DNA from: Bacillus ndiopicus
GTDB lineage: Bacteria > Bacillota > Bacilli > Bacillales_A > Planococcaceae
Direction of reading: 5' to 3'
Assembly: GCF_000612805.1 (NCBI RefSeq)
Contig: NZ_HG964405.1
Coordinates: 567,963 to 631,962, forward strand
DNA length: 64,000 nt
The position numbers and the translations under genes are program-made. Positions 8,709 through 17,087 of the stretch are shown in pieces. The stretch's first letter is position 1. Each line of letters begins with the position of its first letter. The notes beneath the pieces were generated by a model. The model did no database searches. It saw only the letters and a program-made list of their open reading frames with translations, and was not told where the DNA came from.

Positions 8709-8738
8709 ATGTTAACAACAGGTTGTTACTTTTGTCAA
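8709..8738 (-). promoter_or_regulatory. opuA promoter with palindromic operator in the spacer
   Basis: On the minus strand a perfect -35 TTGACA (8733-8738) and a -10-like TAACAT (8709-8714) are 18 bases apart. The spacer contains the palindrome TAACAAC-AG-GTTGTTA (8713-8728), with 7-bp perfect arms. A repressor bound here would block polymerase directly. The neighbouring GntR-RCK_C gene is the obvious candidate regulator. The promoter is read from sequence, and the operator role is inferred. Confidence 0.6.
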
Positions 8739-8764
8739 ACGTATGTAACGAAATTGAAAAAAAA

Positions 8765-8800
8765 TCTCCCATGCAAAGCGCTTAAACTTTGCATGGGAGA
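8765..8800 (-). terminator. Terminator of the GntR-RCK_C gene
   Basis: A 14-bp perfect stem (TCTCCCATGCAAAG and complement) with an 8-base loop is followed on the minus strand by eight T residues. It separates the regulator transcript from the opuA promoter. Confidence 0.88.
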
Positions 8801-8853
8801 TTATCATAAAATCCCTTGATGTGAATGGGTTTAGAGACTTGAATAAAATTGAT

Positions 8854-9483
8854 TTAAACTTGCAAAAAATGTTTTACTTTAACAATCGCCTCATCATCAC
8901 CAATAAAGTAAATCACATTGCCAATGTCGAGTGTTGCATATGGCCCAGGCGATAAAATTAAATTATCCTTAATGCGAATCGCTACGATTGTTGCTTGTGT
9001 ATTTTGCCAAAAGTTAATTTCACTTAAATTTCTGGACAAATATGGGCATGAAGGAGTTATTTCAAGCTGAAAAGGAACGAAAGGGTTAATGGATCGGAAA
9101 CGTTCAGTGCGATTAACTAATTCCTTTGCCGTTTCTTGCAGCTCCATTAGGCCACTAATTTGATTTTCAATGCTTTGCTGCAAAGCGGTTTGTAGCTCAT
9201 GAACAGTTTGAACACCTTCTAGTCGTTGAATAAGCTTGACAGCATTTTCGTAGGAGGTAATAACAACACCGCTACCTTTTGTTGCTTCAACAATTTCTAA
9301 ATCCTGTAGTACAGCGATTGCGCGCCGAGCTGTTTCTGCTGACACACCGTACTGTGATGCAAGGGATGAGCGCGCATAAATTTTTTCACCGATAATATAT
9401 TTTTTCTCAACAATTTTTGCCGCAATATCCTCTGCAATTGTTTGATATCTTGGCTTTTTAATTAGTAATTTTTTTGATTCCAT
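8854..9483 (-). CDS. GntR-family regulator with C-terminal RCK_C domain (BusR-type)
   Basis: A 209-residue two-domain regulator. The winged helix-turn-helix is at about residues 12-75, with SSLASQYGVSAETARRAIAV and the wing ATKGSGVVIT. A helical linker follows at 80-130, then an RCK_C/TrkA_C domain at about 135-209 containing NTQATIVAIRIKDNLILSPG and YATLDIGNVIYFIGDDEAI. The same architecture occurs in BusR of lactococci and streptococci, which represses betaine-importer genes with cyclic di-AMP as co-repressor. Its position directly upstream of opuAA-AB-AC supports the same job. The cyclic di-AMP link is inferred from family and context. Confidence 0.82.
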   Translation of the reverse strand: MESKKLLIKKPRYQTIAEDIAAKIVEKKYIIGEKIYARSSLASQYGVSAETARRAIAVLQDLEIVEATKGSGVVITSYENAVKLIQRLEGVQTVHELQTALQQSIENQISGLMELQETAKELVNRTERFRSINPFVPFQLEITPSCPYLSRNLSEINFWQNTQATIVAIRIKDNLILSPGPYATLDIGNVIYFIGDDEAIVKVKHFLQV

Positions 9484-10292
9484 CTAGCTGTGCCTCTTTC
9501 ATTATGTGCTTCTATCTATAAAATATAGATTGTTCATAAGTTGTTGATTTAATAAGTAACAAAGGAGTTTTTTAGGAATCAGCCCCAATTCCCTTTAGCT
9601 TGTCACTGAAATAGCTACAGACTGTTGTTCTAATTCTTTCATAACATTTTTACATCACCATAGTAGGAGTAAAACCTAAACATTCAGCAATCAATTTAGA
9701 TATGCAGCTACTTTGTATTATAGATAAAAGAATGCATATAAGAAACGATTTTATTATAACTAGTGAAATTTTGAGCGTTTTATGTAGAAAAACAGGTGCT
9801 TGAATGTTCAACTCCCCCCTTCCTTAGTCACTCTGTTAATGCATTTGCTTTCTAAAAGGCACATGCCCATTATTATTTTTTTAAAAAGTTTTTATTTTTA
9901 ACTTAATTTTAACCTTCTAATGATATGCTTCGATTACCCACAGCAAATTAATATGAACCATAATTTGTAATGTAACGTGTGAACGTATTTAAGTGAATTT
10001 TAAACCTACATCTAATGGAGAATGTATTTCTAGTTTTAACAAAAAAGTAGAATATTTTTAAATTTGATTGTAATTACATATACCGAATAGAGGTGATAAA
10101 TTGAAACCGTTCCAGTGCATTTACTACGAAACAACTTTGGAAATTATTAAGAGACTAAGTACATATTTCGTTTTATCAACAATTTAGGAAGGGAAAGTCA
10201 TTTCATTATCTCCAGACATAGAGAGTTGCTAACATCGTTTGGTTAGGACTGGATTGATAATGCGGAATATAGTAAGGAGGAGAAAGTTTAGG
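9484..10292. other. Intergenic region, 809 bp, no gene seen
   Basis: No open frame with a ribosome site, no clear terminator and no recognisable element remnant. It is strongly AT-rich. It must hold the promoter of the GntR-RCK_C gene at its left end and that of the SLH protein at its right end, but I could not single out a convincing -35/-10 pair. Confidence 0.5.
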
Positions 10293-13200
10293 ATGAAAAA
10301 AAATAGACGAAGAATGAATTTTACATCGTATCAGCAAAACTTATTTAGCAGGTACAAAATTGATGAACATTATATACAGACGAATAAACAAAAACGTGCT
10401 TGCTTAGATTTGCTGGAGCAAGTGGACAAAAAACAAGTGGTGAATGAACAAAAATTGATTCAAAAGGTTGTCAATGCATTCAGAGGCTCAAAGATTCATA
10501 GAAAAGTTGCATCATGTATGACAGTAGTAGCACTTATGATGATGTTGCAAACCACGCCAATAATGGTATATGCTGCATCTTCATTCACACTGGCAGCACA
10601 AGGCCCGGGTAGCCCTAAATTTATTGTGCTTGCAAGTGACAGAGCGTTAACAGCTGACGAAAGTATAAACTTTACAGTGAATGAAGTAAACAGTGCACCC
10701 GTACTTCAGGAAATTGGCGATCAAACAGTTAATGAGGGAGGTCTGCTGACATTCACGGCATTAGCAACAGATTCGGATTCAGCGATATTAACATACAGTT
10801 TGGTAAATGAGCCAGCAGGGGCAAGCATAAATGCCACGACAGGCGTATTCACTTGGACACCAACAGAAGCACAGGGACCAGGCAGCTATACATTTACCGT
10901 GCAAGTAAGCGACGGAGCGCTAGTTGATCAAGAAAGAATAACGGTTACGGTGAATGAAGTAAACAGTGCACCAGTGCTTCAGGTAATTGGCGATCAAACA
11001 GTTAATGAGGGAGATTTTCTGACATTCACAGTAACAGCAACTGATACGGATTTACCCGCCAATACGCTGACGTACAGCTTGGTAGGAGCACCAGTAGGAG
11101 CAAGTATAAATGCCAAGACAGGCGTATTCACTTGGACACCAACAGAAGCACAAGGACCGGGTAGCTATACATTTACCGTGCGTGTAAGCGACGGAGTGTT
11201 AACAGATGAAGAAAGTATAACGATTACGGTGAACGAAGTAAACAACGCACCAATCCTTCAGGCGATTGGTAACAAAATCGTTAATGAGGGAAGTGAGCTA
11301 ACCTTCACAGCAATAGCAGCTGATATAGATTTACCAGCAAATACGTTGACGTATAGCTTGATAGGTGCACCAACAGGAGCGAGCATAAATACCATGACAG
11401 GCGTATTCACTTGGACACCAACAGAAGCACAAGGACCGGATAGCTATACATTTACCGTGCAAGTAAGCGACGGAGTGTTAATAGATGAAGAAAGCATAAC
11501 GGTTACGGTGAATGAAGTAAACAACGCACCAGAGCTTCAGGCGATTGGTGACAAAATCGTTAATGAAGGAAGTGAGCTGACCTTCACAGCTTCAGCAACC
11601 GATTCGGATTCAGCGATATTAACATACAGTTTGGTAAATGAGCCAGCAGGAGCAAGCATAAATGCTACGACAGGCGTATTCACATGGACACCAACAGAAG
11701 CCCAGGGACCAGGCAGCTATACATTTACCGTGCGTGTAAGTGATGGAGCATTGACAGATGAGGAAAGCATAACGGTTAAAGTGAATGAGGTAAACAGCGC
11801 ACCAGTGCTCCAAGCAATTGGCAATAAAACAGTTAATGAGAAAAGCGAGCTGACATTTACAGTAAAAGCAACTGATGAAGATATACCAGTCAATACACTA
11901 ACCTATAGCTTGGTCGATGCACCAGTAGGGGCAAAGATAAATGCCACGACAGGCGTATTCACTTGGACACCAGCAGAAGCGCAGGGACCGGGCAGCTATA
12001 CATTTATCGTGCGTGTAAGCGATGGAGCATTAACAGATGAGGAAAGCATAACGGTTAAAGTGAATGAGGTAAACAACGCACCAGTGCTCCAGGCAATTGG
12101 CAATAAAACAGTTGATGAGAGAAGTGAGCTGACATTTACGGCAATAGCAACGGATATAGATGGCGACTCGCTAACCTATAGCTTGGTCGATGCGCCAGCA
12201 GGAGCAAGCGTAAATGCCACGACAGGCGTATTCACTTGGATACCAACAGAAGCACAGGGACCGGGTACTTATTCGTTTAAAGTAGTGGTAAGTGATGGAG
12301 TGTTATCAGCACAAGAGAATATTGCAGTTACCGTGAATGAAGTAAACAGCGCACCCGTACTTCAGGCAATTGGCAATAAAACAGTTAATGAAGGAAGTAA
12401 GCTGACATTTACAGTAAAAGCAACTGACACGGATATACCCGCCAATACGCTGACGTATAGCATGGTTGGTGCACCGACAGGAGCAAGTATAAATGCCACG
12501 ACAGGCGTATTCACTTGGACACCAACAAAAGCACAAGGTCCAGGTACTTATTCGTTTAAAGTAGTAGTAAGTGATGGAATGTTATCAGCAGAAGAGAATA
12601 TTACAGTTACCGTGAATCAAATTAACAGGCCTCCAATATCTAATGATAACGATGTTACGACAACTACACCTGTTTCTGAATTAGAAACAATTAAGCATAA
12701 GATTACTTTTGAAACAAATGGTGGAAGCGCCATTTCTATTCAAAATTTAGAAAAAAATAAAAACATAATAAAACCTGAAAATCCAAAAAGAGAAGGTTAT
12801 CTATTTGACGGATGGTATAAAGACTCTGAATATAAAGTTAAATGGGATTTCGATAAAGATGTAATCACTACTTCAACAACCTTATATGCAAAATGGATAG
12901 AAATTAGTAAGGAAATTGATCAAAGTGAAGAGATAGAAGAAAAACCAACTTCCCAAATTAATTTTTCGGATATTTCAACACACTGGTCAAATGAAATGAT
13001 TGAAGAAATTGCAGCTCTTGATATTATAAAAGGCTATCCAGATGGAACATTTCGTCCAAATGAACCGATTCTTAGAAAACATATTGCGACAATGATTACC
13101 CGTGCATTAGATTTAAAGCCAATACGCGATATCACTTCATTTAGTGATGTATTACCAACTCATCCTTACTATGAGGAGATTCAATTGCTACAACAAGCAG

Positions 13201-13475
13201 GAGTTGTCGATGGAACAAACGGTCAATATAAACCAAATGAATCCTTAACTCGCGCACAATTAGCAAAGATTATTGTAATTGCTTTTGATTTTGAACTAGG
13301 TGAGGAAAGTAATTTTGGGGATTTACCTAAAAATCATTGGAGCTATCGATACGTTGCTGCTTTAGAAAAATTAGGAATTGTTCAAGGGGATAATGGAAAA
13401 TTTAATCCTCAAGAACCTGTTACAAGGGCTCAATTTGTTGCAATCTTGTATAGAGCGTTAAATTTAACAAAATAA
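10293..13475 (+). CDS. SLH-anchored surface protein with seven Ig/cadherin-like repeats
   Basis: A 1060-residue secreted protein. A basic, polar N-terminal region of about 70 residues precedes a hydrophobic export segment (VASCMTVVALMMMLQTTP, about 72-90). Residues 133-777 are seven consecutive 91-93 residue repeats. About 800-870 is a Listeria-Bacteroides (InlB B-type) repeat with EGYLFDGWYKD and TTLYAKW. From about 890 three SLH domains follow (for example GYPDGTFRPNEPI), which bind pyruvylated secondary wall polymer. The ATG at 10293 is chosen for the AAGGAGGAG site upstream. The role is probably adhesion or cell-surface structure; ligands are unknown. Confidence 0.85.
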   Translation: MKKNRRRMNFTSYQQNLFSRYKIDEHYIQTNKQKRACLDLLEQVDKKQVVNEQKLIQKVVNAFRGSKIHRKVASCMTVVALMMMLQTTPIMVYAASSFTLAAQGPGSPKFIVLASDRALTADESINFTVNEVNSAPVLQEIGDQTVNEGGLLTFTALATDSDSAILTYSLVNEPAGASINATTGVFTWTPTEAQGPGSYTFTVQVSDGALVDQERITVTVNEVNSAPVLQVIGDQTVNEGDFLTFTVTATDTDLPANTLTYSLVGAPVGASINAKTGVFTWTPTEAQGPGSYTFTVRVSDGVLTDEESITITVNEVNNAPILQAIGNKIVNEGSELTFTAIAADIDLPANTLTYSLIGAPTGASINTMTGVFTWTPTEAQGPDSYTFTVQVSDGVLIDEESITVTVNEVNNAPELQAIGDKIVNEGSELTFTASATDSDSAILTYSLVNEPAGASINATTGVFTWTPTEAQGPGSYTFTVRVSDGALTDEESITVKVNEVNSAPVLQAIGNKTVNEKSELTFTVKATDEDIPVNTLTYSLVDAPVGAKINATTGVFTWTPAEAQGPGSYTFIVRVSDGALTDEESITVKVNEVNNAPVLQAIGNKTVDERSELTFTAIATDIDGDSLTYSLVDAPAGASVNATTGVFTWIPTEAQGPGTYSFKVVVSDGVLSAQENIAVTVNEVNSAPVLQAIGNKTVNEGSKLTFTVKATDTDIPANTLTYSMVGAPTGASINATTGVFTWTPTKAQGPGTYSFKVVVSDGMLSAEENITVTVNQINRPPISNDNDVTTTTPVSELETIKHKITFETNGGSAISIQNLEKNKNIIKPENPKREGYLFDGWYKDSEYKVKWDFDKDVITTSTTLYAKWIEISKEIDQSEEIEEKPTSQINFSDISTHWSNEMIEEIAALDIIKGYPDGTFRPNEPILRKHIATMITRALDLKPIRDITSFSDVLPTHPYYEEIQLLQQAGVVDGTNGQYKPNESLTRAQLAKIIVIAFDFELGEESNFGDLPKNHWSYRYVAALEKLGIVQGDNGKFNPQEPVTRAQFVAILYRALNLTK
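10689..12623 (+). repeat. Seven tandem repeats of about 273-279 bp inside the SLH gene
   Basis: Each unit runs from N(S/N)AP-LQ-IG, through LTYSL--AP-GA-IN, the near-invariant TGVFTWTPTEAQGPGSYTF, to V-VSDG, ending in TVNEV. Units differ by small indels at DxD-(P-N)-LTY. A degenerate partial unit (AQGPGSPKFIV, then ALTADESINFTVNEV) precedes the first. DNA identity between units is high enough for recombinational gain and loss. Confidence 0.92.
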
Positions 13476-13500
13476 TATCAAACATTAAAATAGAGTACAG

Positions 13501-13538
13501 AACTCGAGCTATCTAAATTGAGATGGCTCGAGTTTTTT
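13501..13538 (+). terminator. Terminator of the SLH protein gene
   Basis: AACTCGAGC-TATCT pairs with AGATGGCTCGAGTT around a 6-base loop and runs into TTTTTT. Confidence 0.85.
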
Positions 13539-13671
13539 GGGAGAGCATCTAACCCAATTATATTGCAAGTTAACAAAGGGATCGTGCAATAATAAATGCT
13601 CATGGTAATATTCGGCGCACTTAATCTTGGTATAATAATAAATATTCTTCTAAAAAAGCAGAGGGGGTTTT

Positions 13672-14376
13672 ATGTTGGAGCAACTACAGCAAATTAAGAA
13701 TTGGTTAGAAGAGTCGCGGCATACCGTCGTCTTAACTGGAGCAGGCATGTCGACAGAAAGTGGATTGGCTGATTTTCGCTCTAAAAGTGGCTGGTGGCAG
13801 CAAATTGATCCACGTACTGTCGCAACGACAGAGGCACTTACACATAATTACCAGCTTTTTCAGCAATTTTATTCAGCGAGAATCCACGCACTAGCAGACA
13901 TTACGCCACATGAAGGACATCGTATTTTAGCGGACTGGCAAAAGCGTGGGCTTGTACAGCATATCGCAACACAAAATGTTGATGGTCTTCATACGTTAGC
14001 AGGGAGCCACAATGTAGATGAACTGCATGGCTCCATTCGTTCTGTGCGTTGTCAAAAATGTCATGCTGCCGCTGAAATGAGTAGTTTTTTAGCTAATGAA
14101 GCTTGTCGATGTGGTGGTCGATTGCGCCCAAACGTTGTATTGTTTGGAGAAAACTTACCTCAACAAGCGTGGAACAGTACATTATCTCATATGAAAGCAG
14201 CGCAGCTTGTCATTGTAATTGGTACAAGTTTAGAAGTATATCCCGTTAGCCAATTGCCGCATATGACAAATGGGAAAACAGCTTACATCAATTTAGAAAT
14301 TGAGCAAAGCCATTTTGATATAATGCTAAAAGAGAAGGCGGGCGAAGCGTTGAAAATAATTGATGCGCTCTTATAG
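13672..14376 (+). CDS. NAD-dependent protein deacylase, sirtuin (Sir2) family
   Basis: A 234-residue cytoplasmic enzyme that removes acyl groups from lysines while cleaving NAD. The NAD-binding motifs GAGMSTESGLADFRS (about 23-37) and TQNVDGLH are present, the catalytic histidine lies in ELHGSIRSVRC, and the zinc site has CQKC followed by CRCGG. GTSLEVYPVSQLP closes the Rossmann fold. Length is normal for bacterial class U/III sirtuins. The ATG follows a GAGGGGG site. It may share a transcript with the YqeY gene 56 bases downstream. Confidence 0.93.
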   Translation: MLEQLQQIKNWLEESRHTVVLTGAGMSTESGLADFRSKSGWWQQIDPRTVATTEALTHNYQLFQQFYSARIHALADITPHEGHRILADWQKRGLVQHIATQNVDGLHTLAGSHNVDELHGSIRSVRCQKCHAAAEMSSFLANEACRCGGRLRPNVVLFGENLPQQAWNSTLSHMKAAQLVIVIGTSLEVYPVSQLPHMTNGKTAYINLEIEQSHFDIMLKEKAGEALKIIDALL

Positions 14377-14432
14377 CTTGCGAAAGTTTAGTGAATTAAC
14401 ATAAAATATAAAAGGAAAAGGAGCGATTAATT

Positions 14433-14858
14433 ATGTTAAAAACAACGGTTTTTGAACAACTAAAAGTAGCAATGAAAGAAAAAGATGTGGTAGCAAAAGG
14501 CGTATTAACGCTTGTGAAATCGGCTCTAGATCTTGCGGAGAAGGAAAAGGGAAGCATCCTAACAGAAGAAGAGGAAATTGCGATTGTTAACCGTGAAATA
14601 AAGCAAACGAACCAAGCTTTAGAAGGCGCGCAATCAGCAGGCAGAGAAGATTTAATAGAGAAAGAGCAAGCAAAATTAGAGATTTTAAAACGCTTCCTAC
14701 CTAAGCAGCTTACGGAAGAGGAAATCGTTGCAGAACTAACTGCTGCTGGTATTGTAAAAGGCATGAATATGGGAGATGCAATGAAAATCGCTAAGCCACT
14801 TTTAGCTGGTAAAGCTGACGGTGCGCTTATGTCGAAAGTAGTGAAGAGCTTAATCTAA
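14433..14858 (+). CDS. yqeY: GatB/YqeY domain protein
   Basis: A 141-residue helical protein related to the tRNA-binding tail domain of amidotransferase subunit GatB. Typical features are the N-terminal KDVVAKGVLTLVKSALDLAE, the central LEILKRFLPKQLTEEEIVAE and the C-terminal GMNMGDAMKIAKPLLAGKAD. Length matches the family. The exact function of YqeY is not settled; a tRNA-related role is assumed from homology. The start follows an AAAAGGAG site. Confidence 0.92.
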   Translation: MLKTTVFEQLKVAMKEKDVVAKGVLTLVKSALDLAEKEKGSILTEEEEIAIVNREIKQTNQALEGAQSAGREDLIEKEQAKLEILKRFLPKQLTEEEIVAELTAAGIVKGMNMGDAMKIAKPLLAGKADGALMSKVVKSLI

Positions 14859-14922
14859 TTAAATGAAAGTAATTAATCAAACGCTTTTATTTTAAAATGT
14901 GAATGCATCTATTTGTTTTTTG

Positions 14923-15247
14923 TGTTATACTGTCAATAATTCGAAACGGAAAGGAAGATGGGTGGCCGATGTTAAACTAACCTGATTTTTTAAACATGAT
15001 GAAATATTCAACATGAAAAAAACAGGATTAGTCTGCCCATTTTCAAATAAGTATGATGAAAATAAATGTTTTTCACAGCATATGTGAAAAGCTTATTTAT
15101 CTTGATTGAGCATATGTGTAAATCAAGATAAAGCCATGGTGAATGTCACAGATTTAGAAGCATGCCTTCATGAAAAATCTGGGCTTATATTAGCTGTGGT
15201 GTAAAAGTTTGGCGACTAATCCTTCCAATTTACGGGAGGATTTTTTT
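14923..15247 (+). promoter_or_regulatory. ABC-F leader: extended -10 promoter, leader ORF, attenuator
   Basis: The extended -10 TGTTATACT (14923-14931) starts a leader of about 335 bases before the ABC-F gene. It contains tiny ORFs (MLN at 14969-14980, or the overlapping MGGRC at 14958-14975) and an early hairpin (ACTAA-CCTG at 14976-14984 pairing with CAGG-A-TTAGT around 15023-15032). It ends in a Rho-independent terminator (AATCCTTCC 15218-15226 pairing with GGGAGGATT 15234-15242, then T7). GGATTAGTC (15025-15033) is perfectly complementary to GACTAATCC (15214-15222), so early-hairpin opening would prevent terminator formation. This is the logic of ribosome-mediated attenuation known for antibiotic-responsive ABC-F genes. 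Confidence 0.7.
15087..15190 (+). repeat. Structured repeat element, copy A
   Basis: TTTATCTTGATT and AATCAAGATAAA form an inverted repeat (15087-15132). It is followed by GCC--GG-G-ATGTCACAGATTT and a hairpin closed by AAAATCTGG. The same ordered parts occur in inverse orientation at 58430-58627. It lies between the anti-terminator and terminator halves of the ABC-F leader. Confidence 0.6.
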
Positions 15248-15276
15248 ATTCTCCTAATTCCAAAGGGGGAGATTCT

Positions 15277-16902
15277 ATGATGGAATTATTGAAAATACAT
15301 GATGTAACAATTGAATTAGAGCAAGCGATTTTATTTAAGGATGTGCGTTTATCACTAATTGAAGGTGAGGTTGTTGGCTTAGTTGGTAAAAATGGAGCGG
15401 GCAAATCTACTTTATTGCATTTATTAAATGGTGACCTTGAGCAAAGCGCAGGTCAAATGCAGTGGCAACGCCTTGTGCAGCCGCTATATATTGTGCAGGA
15501 GCAGGAAACATATGATGAGCAGTTAAGCGGCGATGCGGAGCTTTTGGCAAAATGGCATGTGCCTCATAATGAATATGCCACATTAAGTGGAGGCGAGAAG
15601 TTGAAATTACGTCTAGCATACGGCTTTTCAAAGACCCATGATGTGCTGCTACTAGATGAGCCGACAAATCATTTGGATCAAGAGAGTATTCAACTATTAA
15701 TCGAGCAAATAAAAGCCTATAAAGGAACGATTTTAGTTGCTTCACATGACCGTGCATTTTTAGACAAGGTCGCAACGAAAATTTGGGCTATCGAAAATAA
15801 TGAAATAACCGCTTATAACGGTAATTATACGCATTATAAAAACGTCAGGGCTGCTGAGCGAAAAGCACAGCAACATGCCTATGAGCAACAACAGAAAAAA
15901 ATCGAGCGCATTGAAGGACAGCTAACGAACTTAACAAACTGGTCGAATAAGGCACATGCACAATCAACCAAACAGGAAGGCTTTAAGGAATATCACCGAG
16001 TGAAAGCGAAGCGTACGGATGCCCAAGTAAAATCAAAAAGAAAGCGTTTAGAGCAAGAGCTTGCGACTGCAAAAGTGGAGCAAGTAGCTAAGCCATACGA
16101 GGTGCGATTTGAAATTAGTGCAAACGAAAAGCGTGGCAAGCGATTTTTGGAGGCGACAGATATTGAGAAACGTATTGCTGATAAGTTATTATTTAAAAGC
16201 AAGCACTTTACAATTATGCATGGTGAAAAAGTAGCTTTAGTAGGCAATAATGGTGCTGGAAAAACGACCTTTTTACAAATGATGATGGGGAAGGAAGCAT
16301 ATAATGGTAAGCTTTGGCTATCACCAACAGCATCGATAGGCTATTTATCACAAGATGTTTTTGATTTGCCATTGGAGCAAACGCCTGCTCAAATTTTCCA
16401 TCGCGAAACATTTGAAGATAGAAGCACTGTACAGCATTTAATGAAGCAGCTTGGCTTTACGGCGATACATTGGGAAAACCCAATTCAGACGATGAGTATG
16501 GGGGAACGCGTAAAGCTCAAATTAATGCAATTTATTTTGCAAAATAAAGATGTTTTATTACTTGATGAACCAACGAACCATCTAGATATTGAATCTCGTG
16601 AACAGCTTGAAGCAACATTGAAGCAATTTGCTGGAACTATCATCGCTGTTTCACATGATCATTACTTTTTACAGCAAATTGCGAACGAACAGCTAGTGAT
16701 TCGAGATGGCATATTAACGAAAAATATGACAAAGCAAGAAATAAAACAGGATAACAGTATGTCATTACTAGCGCTCGAAACGGAGCGACAAGCAGTATTA
16801 GGAAAATTAAGCCTTGTCAAAATGGGCTCTGAGCAATATATGGAGCTTGATAAGCGTTTCAACGAGCTGACGAAGGAAATAAATGTGTTAAAGAAGGGCT
16901 AA
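15277..16902 (+). CDS. ABC-F family ribosomal protection protein (Vga/VmlR-like)
   Basis: A 541-residue soluble protein with two ABC ATPase domains and no membrane segments. Walker A motifs are GKNGAGKST (about 36) and GNNGAGKTT (about 322), signatures are LSGGEKLKLRL and the variant MSMGERVKLKL, and both Walker B motifs read LLLDEPTNHLD. The charged inter-domain linker of about 75 residues is the segment that reaches toward the peptidyl-transferase centre in resistance-type ABC-F proteins. Likely role: dislodging lincosamide, streptogramin A or pleuromutilin drugs. The attenuator-like leader supports antibiotic-inducible expression. Drug range cannot be read from sequence. The 3' end is duplicated at 18781-19118. 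Confidence 0.87.
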   Translation: MMELLKIHDVTIELEQAILFKDVRLSLIEGEVVGLVGKNGAGKSTLLHLLNGDLEQSAGQMQWQRLVQPLYIVQEQETYDEQLSGDAELLAKWHVPHNEYATLSGGEKLKLRLAYGFSKTHDVLLLDEPTNHLDQESIQLLIEQIKAYKGTILVASHDRAFLDKVATKIWAIENNEITAYNGNYTHYKNVRAAERKAQQHAYEQQQKKIERIEGQLTNLTNWSNKAHAQSTKQEGFKEYHRVKAKRTDAQVKSKRKRLEQELATAKVEQVAKPYEVRFEISANEKRGKRFLEATDIEKRIADKLLFKSKHFTIMHGEKVALVGNNGAGKTTFLQMMMGKEAYNGKLWLSPTASIGYLSQDVFDLPLEQTPAQIFHRETFEDRSTVQHLMKQLGFTAIHWENPIQTMSMGERVKLKLMQFILQNKDVLLLDEPTNHLDIESREQLEATLKQFAGTIIAVSHDHYFLQQIANEQLVIRDGILTKNMTKQEIKQDNSMSLLALETERQAVLGKLSLVKMGSEQYMELDKRFNELTKEINVLKKG

Positions 16903-16915
16903 ATAATCAAAATGA

Positions 16916-16952
16916 AACGAGGATAGAAAAGAATCCCTTTTCTATCCTCGTT
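16916..16952. terminator. Terminator of the ABC-F gene
   Basis: AACGAGGATAGAAAAG and its complement form a 16-bp perfect stem with a 5-base loop. A near copy follows the duplicated fragment at 19132-19170. Confidence 0.85.
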
Positions 16953-16973
16953 AGTTTAAAATAGATTTTATTA

Positions 16974-17000
16974 ATTCCAAAATCTAGCGATAACCTATGG
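16974..17000 (-). pseudogene. Remnant of the 3' end of a secreted-protein gene
   Basis: The minus strand reads V-I-A-R-F-W-N-stop, matching the V-T-A-G-F-W-D-stop end of the intact gene at 19188-19715, and it follows the same terminator sequence. It is the last trace of a copy of that gene lost on this side of the duplication. Confidence 0.6.
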
Positions 17001-17010
17001 TTCATAAAAA

Positions 17011-17057
17011 ATTTTTATCCGATTATGGCTCAAATAGGTTTGCGTACAGTCTCTAGC
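17011..17057 (+). repeat. Direct repeat flanking the methyltransferase, left copy
   Basis: The segment containing GATTATGGCTC then AAATAGGTTTGCGTACA recurs at 18342-18391 with few differences, in the same orientation, on the other side of the methyltransferase gene. Confidence 0.7.
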
Positions 17058-17087
17058 GACTTAGAAGTAATGCTTTAGACTTAGAAA

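Noticed and set aside
9570..9584. 15-mer TTTTTTAGGAATCAG shared with 45157-45171
   Set aside because: AT-rich and isolated, no flanking similarity; likely chance.
11619..12536. Minus-strand cysteine-rich open frames within the SLH gene
   Set aside because: Shadows of the repeat DNA; they recur because the repeats recur.
10293..13475. SLH repeat protein as part of a prophage or transposon
   Set aside because: No integrase, transposase or attachment-site evidence on either side; normal terminator and neighbours.
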